Positions 33,889-38,795 of a DNA stretch of 38,795 nt are shown here, in pieces. The position numbers and the translations under genes are program-made. The notes beneath the pieces are model-generated. The model worked only from the letters and a program-made list of their open reading frames with translations. It searched no databases and was not told the origin of the DNA. The number at the start of each line of letters is the position of its first letter. Within the stretch, counting starts at the first letter, position 1. Origin of the DNA: a virus. The stretch spans positions 1-38,795 of IMG/VR virus record IMGVR_UViG_3300035691_000014; one strand, 5' to 3'.

Positions 33889-35157
33889 GTGACCGATTTT
33901 ACCACGACCAATCAGGACGCGATCCTTCGCGAGGTCTACACCGACGAGGCTGTTCAGCAGCAGTCGTACGGTGAGAACCCGCTGTTCGCGTTCATCCAGA
34001 AGAAGCGCGGGAAGATGGCCGGCGGTCGCCGGTACATCCAGCCCGTCGAGTTCGGCAACCCGGGCGGAACCAGCGCCGGCTACGCGGAGGCGATGACCTA
34101 CAACACGGTCAGCTCGTACGAGGACTTCGCGATCCCGCGCAAGTTCCAGTACCAGCGCGTCAAGATCGCGCACGAGCTGCTGTTCGCGACCGAGAAGAAG
34201 AGCGAGGCCGCGGTCAATGCGCTCGCCGAGTTTGACCGAGGCTTCAAGAGCTTCGGCGAGAAGATCGGGCGCCGGTTGTACCGCACCCAGGGCGGCTCGC
34301 TCGGTCAGCTCGCGCTGTCCAGCACCACCACGACCACGCTGTCCTTCACCGACAACGCGGCCGTCTTCAACTTCCAGATCGGCCAGACCATCGTCTTCTC
34401 GACCACGGACGGCACCGGCTCGCTGCTCGACAGCGGCGACAGCACGACCGTGACCGCGGTCGACCACGAGGCCGGGACCGTCACGATCGCGGACGACCTC
34501 GGCACGAAGATCGCCGGCATCACCACGAGCTCGTTCGTCTTCCAGATCGGCGACTACAACGCGTGCCTCGCCGGCACCGAGGACTGGCTGCCCGTCGACA
34601 ACCGGGCGACCAAGCTGGCGGCGAGCTTCAACGCGGTGACGCGGTCCGCGGCCCCGGTCTACCTGGGCGGCGTCTACATGGACGGGACCACGTTCGGCGC
34701 GCTCGACGAGGTCTTCATCAAGCTCGCGGGCAAGACCGGCAAGTACGGCGGCAAGCCGGACTATGCCTTCGCGAACCACGAGAGCCTGTCGGACCTCGAG
34801 CTGGTGTCGAACAGCCGCGTGCGCATCATGGGCGCGCTCGACACCAAGATCATCGGCGGCGATGGCGACATCATCGTCGGGTTCGGCGGCTATCGCGTGC
34901 TCGTCGGCGGGCGCCCGGTCGATGTCTACCCGGACCGCAACTGCCCGTCCAACCGCTTCCTGCTGCTCCAGCTCTCGACGTGGACGCTGTGGCACACGGG
35001 CGACCTCATCAACTGGCTCGGCGAGTCCTACACGGGCAACAAGATGCAGCCGTCCCGCGAGGACGACAGCGCGGAGTCGCGGCTCGGCGGCTACATGAAC
35101 CTGGGGTGTTCGGCCCCGGGCTTCAACGGCGTGGCCAAGATCAACCCGAGCACCTGA
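33889..35157 (+). CDS. Major capsid protein
   Basis: GTG 33889 follows AAAAGGAGCACTCTC (SD at 33876-33881), preferred over GTG 33865. The 422-residue protein follows the scaffold. It has FAFIQKKRGKMAGGRRYIQP, an EDFAIPRKFQYQRVKIAHEL stretch and KKSEAAVNALAEFDRGFKSF, reminiscent of phage coat proteins of the HK97 fold. A Thr/Ser-rich beta insertion lies at about 150-210 (LSSTTTTTLSFTDNAAVFNF). The C-terminal part (GYRVLVGGRPVDVYPDRNCP) is a plausible P-domain. It builds the head. The call rests mostly on position, size and abundance-type regulation; the family is not certain. Confidence 0.8.
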   Translation: MTDFTTTNQDAILREVYTDEAVQQQSYGENPLFAFIQKKRGKMAGGRRYIQPVEFGNPGGTSAGYAEAMTYNTVSSYEDFAIPRKFQYQRVKIAHELLFATEKKSEAAVNALAEFDRGFKSFGEKIGRRLYRTQGGSLGQLALSSTTTTTLSFTDNAAVFNFQIGQTIVFSTTDGTGSLLDSGDSTTVTAVDHEAGTVTIADDLGTKIAGITTSSFVFQIGDYNACLAGTEDWLPVDNRATKLAASFNAVTRSAAPVYLGGVYMDGTTFGALDEVFIKLAGKTGKYGGKPDYAFANHESLSDLELVSNSRVRIMGALDTKIIGGDGDIIVGFGGYRVLVGGRPVDVYPDRNCPSNRFLLLQLSTWTLWHTGDLINWLGESYTGNKMQPSREDDSAESRLGGYMNLGCSAPGFNGVAKINPST

Positions 35158-35168
35158 GGAGGAGCACC

Positions 35169-35561
35169 ATGACCGCACAGGGCTCCAACCGAGGACACAA
35201 CCCAGTCGAGACGCCGCGCACGGCAGTGAAACTGCTGTTCGCGCACGCGACCGGCGGCGGCTCGGGCAACTGCACCTTCGACACCGCGGAGGGCCAGAAC
35301 GGCGAGATCGTCTCGATGACGCGCTCGTCGGCTGGCACCTACGCAGTCGTCTTCCGGTACGCGTATCCCGAGCTGAAAGATGCATTCGATTTCAAGTTCG
35401 TCGGCGCCACCGCGAACATGAACGGCCGAGCGTCGGCGGTGGATGTCACCGCGGCAACGGCCACGTTCGTGTTCTGCATCGGCGGCACGCCGACGGATAT
35501 CCCCACCACCGACACCGTCTATGTCAGCTGGGCCGTCCGGTCCAGCGGGAAGAACAAGTGA
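35169..35561 (+). CDS. Head-associated protein (130 aa)
   Basis: ATG 35169 after GGAGGAG. Beta-rich, Gly/Thr-rich sequence with SMTRSSAGTYAVVFRYAYPE and LKDAFDFKFVGATANMNG, then FVFCIGGTPTDIPTTDTVYV. Placed directly after the capsid gene, it may be a decoration or head-stabilising protein. No family recognised. Confidence 0.6.
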   Translation: MTAQGSNRGHNPVETPRTAVKLLFAHATGGGSGNCTFDTAEGQNGEIVSMTRSSAGTYAVVFRYAYPELKDAFDFKFVGATANMNGRASAVDVTAATATFVFCIGGTPTDIPTTDTVYVSWAVRSSGKNK

Positions 35562-35565
35562 TTCC

Positions 35566-36276
35566 ATGCTGAGCGAAACCCATCTCTCCGAGGTCGGCAA
35601 CTTCAACTCCGAGGTCACCGGCCAACTGCGCCCGGCCCTCGGCGGCGGCATCGACGCGGTCTCCGCGGCCGGCGCGTGCGATCTCACCAAGTACCTCACC
35701 GAGCTCACCATCTCTGGGACGAAGGCGTACACGCTCGCCGCGCCCACCGTGGCGGGCCAGCGCAAGCGGGTCCGGTGCGTCTCTGCGGCGAGCACTCCGG
35801 CCGGCACGCTGACCGTGTCCTCGCCCGACGACACGACCGGCTTTGTCTGTCCGGCAACGTTCTTCTTCGACAACGTGGGGCAGACGATCGAATTCCAGGC
35901 CACCACCGGGCTCAAGTGGCGCTGCATTCAGAAGATCCGCACCGGCGTCAAGGCGATCGTCATCGGCACCACGGTGCTCACCGGCATCTGCGACATGAGC
36001 CACGTGGACGTGTCGGTGACCGGGACCGTCGCGTCCACGTCCACCAAGGCCCTGCCCAACGGCGCTGCGATCGGCGAGATCTGCGCGATCACGTGCAGCA
36101 CCGCCGCGAGCACGCCCCATGGCGACCTCGGCGGCACCTTCGTGAAGAAGGACGGCACCGAGACCGGCGTGCAGCTCGATGATTTCACGCTCGTGACCGA
36201 CATGGCGCTGATCATGTGGACCGGGTCGGCGTGGAAACCGCTGATGCTGACCGGCACCACCCTGACCATCGCGTGA
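35566..36276 (+). CDS. Beta-rich structural protein (236 aa)
   Basis: ATG 35566 is 4 nt after the previous stop with no good SD. The content is strand-rich and Thr/Ala-rich (KAYTLAAPTVAGQRKRVRCV, TVSSPDDTTGFVCPATFFFD, GTVASTSTKALPNGAAIGE, ALIMWTGSAWKPLMLTGTTL). WTGSAWKPLMLTGTTLTIA is a pattern of beta-propeller or tail/fibre-type repeats. A head decoration, tail-tube or neck protein is possible. Family unresolved. Confidence 0.6.
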   Translation: MLSETHLSEVGNFNSEVTGQLRPALGGGIDAVSAAGACDLTKYLTELTISGTKAYTLAAPTVAGQRKRVRCVSAASTPAGTLTVSSPDDTTGFVCPATFFFDNVGQTIEFQATTGLKWRCIQKIRTGVKAIVIGTTVLTGICDMSHVDVSVTGTVASTSTKALPNGAAIGEICAITCSTAASTPHGDLGGTFVKKDGTETGVQLDDFTLVTDMALIMWTGSAWKPLMLTGTTLTIA

Positions 36277-36280
36277 TGTC

Positions 36281-36361
36281 ATGGCTCTCCTCGTCGCCGA
36301 CATTGCAGGCTTGACCGCGGTGCCGCGCGACGAGGCGCTGCAGATCCTGGAGGACCGATGA
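36281..36361 (+). CDS. Micro-ORF (26 aa) before the adaptor gene
   Basis: ATG 36281 starts 26 residues (MALLVADIAGLTAVPRDEAL, then QILEDR) ending in an ATGA overlap with the adaptor gene. The SD of the adaptor (GGAGGACC) lies inside it. It may be a real micropeptide or only a coupling leader. Confidence 0.45.
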   Translation: MALLVADIAGLTAVPRDEALQILEDR

Positions 36362-37029
36362 GCTTCACGCTCGCGCAGATCATCACGACGATCCGCAACC
36401 GCGGGAACCTGCGCAACACGGTGCGCTTCCCCGACTCGGTGATCACCCCGGAGGCGCAGGCCGCGTTCGGCGAGCTCTACGGGCTCATCGTCCAGCACCA
36501 CCGCGGGTTCTTCGACACGGACACCACGGTGCCGACGGTCGCGGCGCAGGCCTACGTCGCGCTGCCCACCGGCACCTGGTCCATCCGTGCGGTCGACCTG
36601 CTCGACGGGACCCGCTACGTGCCGCTGGTCAAGGTCGGGATCAAGGACCGCAACCGCTACGGCTCGCCGAGCGAGACCGCGCAGCCGGTCGCGTACCGGC
36701 GCACCGCGCGCGGCATCGACCTGTTCCCGGTGCCGAACGCCATCTACACGCTGCGCATCACCTACACCCCGGTCGCGCCGACGCTCGATAGCAACGCGCG
36801 CGACTACTACAACGGGTGGGAGGAGTACGTCATCAGCGGCGCGCTCATCCGGCTCTGCGGCACGCAGAAGACCGAGTCGAGCACGTGGCAGAAGGTCATC
36901 GCGGCGACCGAGGCGCGCATCATCAACGAGGCCAGCGAGAGCACGACCCAGGGCCCCGAGTATCTGAACCTGTACGGTGACGGGGACGGGATCGAGGACT
37001 GGGACCGCCCGGTCGACTGGAGCTGGTGA
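36358..37029 (+). CDS. Podovirus-type head-tail adaptor
   Basis: The 223-residue protein has MSFTLAQIITTIRNRGNLRN, an ITPEAQAAFGELYGLIVQHH helix and a strand-rich middle (TVAAQAYVALPTGTWSIRAV, DGTRYVPLVKVGIKDRNRYG). QPVAYRRTARGIDLFPVPNA and YTLRITYTPVAPTLDSNARD follow, with acidic DGDGIEDWDRPVDWSW at the end. This order (RFP-DS-I-Q-F, Y-V-LP, YG-S-A-Y-G-L-PVP) is typical of short-tailed phage adaptors, which extend the portal ring and bind the tail. ATG 36358 after GGAGGACC, overlapping the micro-ORF stop. Confidence 0.7.
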   Translation: MSFTLAQIITTIRNRGNLRNTVRFPDSVITPEAQAAFGELYGLIVQHHRGFFDTDTTVPTVAAQAYVALPTGTWSIRAVDLLDGTRYVPLVKVGIKDRNRYGSPSETAQPVAYRRTARGIDLFPVPNAIYTLRITYTPVAPTLDSNARDYYNGWEEYVISGALIRLCGTQKTESSTWQKVIAATEARIINEASESTTQGPEYLNLYGDGDGIEDWDRPVDWSW

Positions 37030-37223
37030 TGGGCCGCGATACCCTCACGTTCGACACGCTCGACGAGGCCATCGCGGAGGCGCTGCGAGGCGCGCCGGCC
37101 GGTTCGGTCATCGAGATCCACGGCGAGGCCTGCGAGGGCCGCGAGGAGCCAGACCCGCCGTACGACGTCATCGGCTGCACCTGCATGCCCATGGTGTTCG
37201 TCGCGCAGGAAGCAAGCGCGTAG
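37029..37223 (+). CDS. Small hypothetical protein with Cys motif (64 aa)
   Basis: ATG 37029 overlaps the adaptor stop (TGATG) after TGGAG. FDTLDEAIAEALRGAPAGSV, then DVIGCTCMPMVFVAQEA. A strand-helix-strand layout with C-x-C. Its TAG is immediately followed by the fibre ATG. Confidence 0.6.
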   Translation: MGRDTLTFDTLDEAIAEALRGAPAGSVIEIHGEACEGREEPDPPYDVIGCTCMPMVFVAQEASA

Positions 37224-38081
37224 ATGGCGGGCCGCCGCGCGCAGCCCCCCGGCCCGGTGCCGGCGCTGTCCCTGGCCGCGACCGGGCACCCGCCCACCGA
37301 CCGCGTCAACAAGCAGGTGGAGAGCGCCGTCCAGGACCTGCAGACCAAGGCCCGGGACGCGGCGTCCGGCATCTCCGCGCTCACCGCCCGGGTGACCACG
37401 CTCGAGGGCGAGGTCAGCGGCCGGCTGCTGGCCGCGCCGATCCGGCTGACCGGCACCGGGTCCGGCACCCTGCCGGCGGGGACGTGCCTCGTCGACCTGG
37501 AGGGCGTCGGCGGTGGTGGCGGTGGTGGAGGTGCGAACGGCAATGGCGGCGGGAACATCGCGGCCGCGGCCGGCGGCTCGTCCGGTGTCCGGCTGCACAC
37601 GCGGATTGGCACCCCCGGCGTCCCGTTCACGACCCTGGCCTACTCGTGGTCTGCCGGCGCGGGCGGCGGCGGGGGGAATGGCACGCCGACCAACGGCGCC
37701 GTCGGCGGGGACACGACCGTCACGCTCAACGGCACGGCGTACACGATGAAGGGCGGCGGGGGTGGCGCTGGCGCGACCGGGATCGCCGGGTCGGGGAACT
37801 ACGCCCCCACGGCGCCCGCCGGCGGCACGTCCGGCGTGGCCGGCGAGTCGTCCTACGGCAACGGCGAGAACGGCATCATGATCGGCGGCGCCGCGTGGTT
37901 CTCAGGATCCGGTGGCGAGACGCCGATGGGCGCGGGCGGGCTGTCGGTTGGCGGCACGACGAACGGGGTCAACGGCGCCGGCATGGGCGGCGGCGGCAGC
38001 GGCGCTGCTGCCTCGGGCGCAGGCACGGCCACCGGCGGCAACGGCGCTGCCGGCGGAGCCTTCATCACGCCGTATAGCTAG
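37224..38081 (+). CDS. Glycine-rich tail-fibre-like protein
   Basis: The 285-residue protein opens with a Pro-rich leader and a coiled coil (VNKQVESAVQDLQTKARDAA, SGISALTARVTTLEGEVSG), then turns into a long Gly/Ala/Thr/Asn-rich C-terminal region. It includes eight consecutive Gly (GVGGGGGGGGANGNGGG) and repeated GGGG and GGNG turns. Phage fibre tips with polyglycine-II helices and collagen-like fibres show this kind of composition, used as a sandwich for receptor binding. It follows the adaptor and precedes another fibre gene. It starts directly after the TAG of the preceding gene, without gap or clear SD. Confidence 0.68.
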   Translation: MAGRRAQPPGPVPALSLAATGHPPTDRVNKQVESAVQDLQTKARDAASGISALTARVTTLEGEVSGRLLAAPIRLTGTGSGTLPAGTCLVDLEGVGGGGGGGGANGNGGGNIAAAAGGSSGVRLHTRIGTPGVPFTTLAYSWSAGAGGGGGNGTPTNGAVGGDTTVTLNGTAYTMKGGGGGAGATGIAGSGNYAPTAPAGGTSGVAGESSYGNGENGIMIGGAAWFSGSGGETPMGAGGLSVGGTTNGVNGAGMGGGGSGAAASGAGTATGGNGAAGGAFITPYS

Positions 38082-38089
38082 GAGTACAC

Positions 38090-38795
38090 ATGACCACGCT
38101 ACCCCAGATCGGATTGACTCTTCCCACGCGCGGACCCTCGGGCTCCGGGCACTGGGCCGACGTGCTCGACGCGAACCTCGCGCTGCTGGACTCACATACG
38201 CACCAGAGTGGGAGCGGAGCCCGCATCACACCACTCGCCATCAACATCGACCGGGACCTGTCGTTCAATTCCTCGTGGGCGGCGACCGCGCTCAACCGGG
38301 TGACCTTCACGGCCGTCACGCCGCCCGCGGTCAACCGCTCCGTCTTCGTGGGCGACGGGACCGGCGGCACCACCGCGAACGAGCTCTACTGGACCAGCAG
38401 CGGCGGCACGAACGTCAAGATCACGTCGGGCAACGCGCTCAACGTCGGGGCGTTCGTCGGCGGGATCGTGGACGACTACGCCAGCGTCGGGGCGCAACTC
38501 GGCTACGACAACGGAGCGAAGCGGTACACGTTCAAGGAGGGCACCGGCGACTCGAACCGATGGGCGCGGGTCTACTGCGGCGGGGTTCGCCTGGCCGAGT
38601 TCAACACCACGGAGGCGTTCTACATCGAGCAGGTGGTGCCAGCCGCGCTGGCCGTTTCCTACACGATGACCTGGCCCACGGCGCTCCCTGGCACGACCGC
38701 GCTGCAGCAGATCGACAACACCGGTCAGATCATCTGGAGCAACACTGTACCCAACGCGCTCACGATCTCATCTGGCGGAGCTGCGATCACTGGCA
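38090..38795 (+). CDS. Tail-fibre/spike protein, truncated by window end
   Basis: ATG 38090 (GGAG upstream) opens a frame that runs to the window edge, 235 codons. It has SGHWADVLDANLALLDSHTH, then QSGSGARITPLAINIDRDLS, followed by Thr/Gly-rich strands (TGGTTANELYWTSSGGTNVK). The H-x-H-x-S-G-x-G-x-x-I pattern and the beta-rich body are typical of short-tail fibre or spike N-terminal regions. The C-terminus is missing. The transcript direction and neighbours fit a tail module. Confidence 0.65.
   Translation, partial: MTTLPQIGLTLPTRGPSGSGHWADVLDANLALLDSHTHQSGSGARITPLAINIDRDLSFNSSWAATALNRVTFTAVTPPAVNRSVFVGDGTGGTTANELYWTSSGGTNVKITSGNALNVGAFVGGIVDDYASVGAQLGYDNGAKRYTFKEGTGDSNRWARVYCGGVRLAEFNTTEAFYIEQVVPAALAVSYTMTWPTALPGTTALQQIDNTGQIIWSNTVPNALTISSGGAAITG

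Noticed and set aside
33604-35385. Minus-strand frame of nearly 600 codons opposite the capsid gene
   Set aside because: Shadow of the capsid reading frame; Ala/Arg/Val-rich with no motif, and no promoter or SD.
1-38795. tRNA, rRNA, insertion sequences or integrase/att sites
   Set aside because: I saw no cloverleaf, no rRNA-like stretch, no transposase motif and no recombinase catalytic pattern. Inspection by eye can miss degenerate forms.

Overview
The window is a strongly G+C-rich stretch of tailed-phage (or prophage) DNA. No host gene, integrase, lysis cassette, tRNA or CRISPR array is visible. Genes are packed head to tail, mostly with ATGA, GTGA or TGATG stop/start overlaps, and GTG starts are common. 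The adaptor-type head-completion protein and Gly-rich tail-fibre genes point to a short-tailed, podovirus-like virion. The host cannot be named. Base composition and several SD-less promoters whose -10 lies 6-7 nt before the ATG would suit an actinobacterium or another high-GC lineage, but this is inference. Both ends cut genes: RecT at the left, a tail fibre at the right.

Layout. (1) 1-3413, leftward: RecT-type annealing protein, YqaJ/lambda-exonuclease-like protein, a Gp37/Gp68 (DUF5131) Cys-motif protein and small genes. (2) 3414-3560: divergent control region with a 25-bp dyad. (3) 3561-9513, rightward: Xre-type regulator, small genes, a ribbon-helix-helix gene with a dyad in its promoter spacer, a replication initiator/helicase loader carrying helically phased repeats inside its coding sequence (candidate origin), DnaB helicase, a NADAR protein and a RusA-like resolvase. 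(4) 9520-12362, leftward island of ten genes, nearly all unknown, two of them tiny membrane proteins. (5) 12363-12584: second divergent control region. (6) 12585-18211, rightward accessory genes, including a protein with a 12-bp tetrapeptide minisatellite, a ParB-like protein and a winged-helix protein with a C-terminal membrane anchor. The last two share a duplicated 29-bp upstream element. (7) 18212-18833: structured, mostly non-coding control region with a possible leftward gene. (8) 18834-26051: small unknown genes plus a YpsA-like SLOG protein, a possible GNAT protein and a P-loop kinase-like protein. (9) 26048-38795: packaging and virion genes: large terminase, a block of eleven small genes, portal, scaffold, major capsid protein, head proteins, adaptor, Gly-rich fibre and a truncated fibre.

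How the parts fit. RecT and the YqaJ exonuclease would form a single-strand-annealing recombination pair. The initiator/loader, DnaB and RusA would start, unwind and resolve phage DNA. NADAR and the SLOG protein both belong to families tied to NAD or ADP-ribose chemistry and may counter host defences such as DarT. The ParB-like and membrane-anchored winged-helix genes look like one regulon and are the best candidate for an undescribed system, perhaps DNA tethering, partition or membrane-linked control. Portal and capsid genes each have a hairpin over the translation start, which may tune late protein levels.
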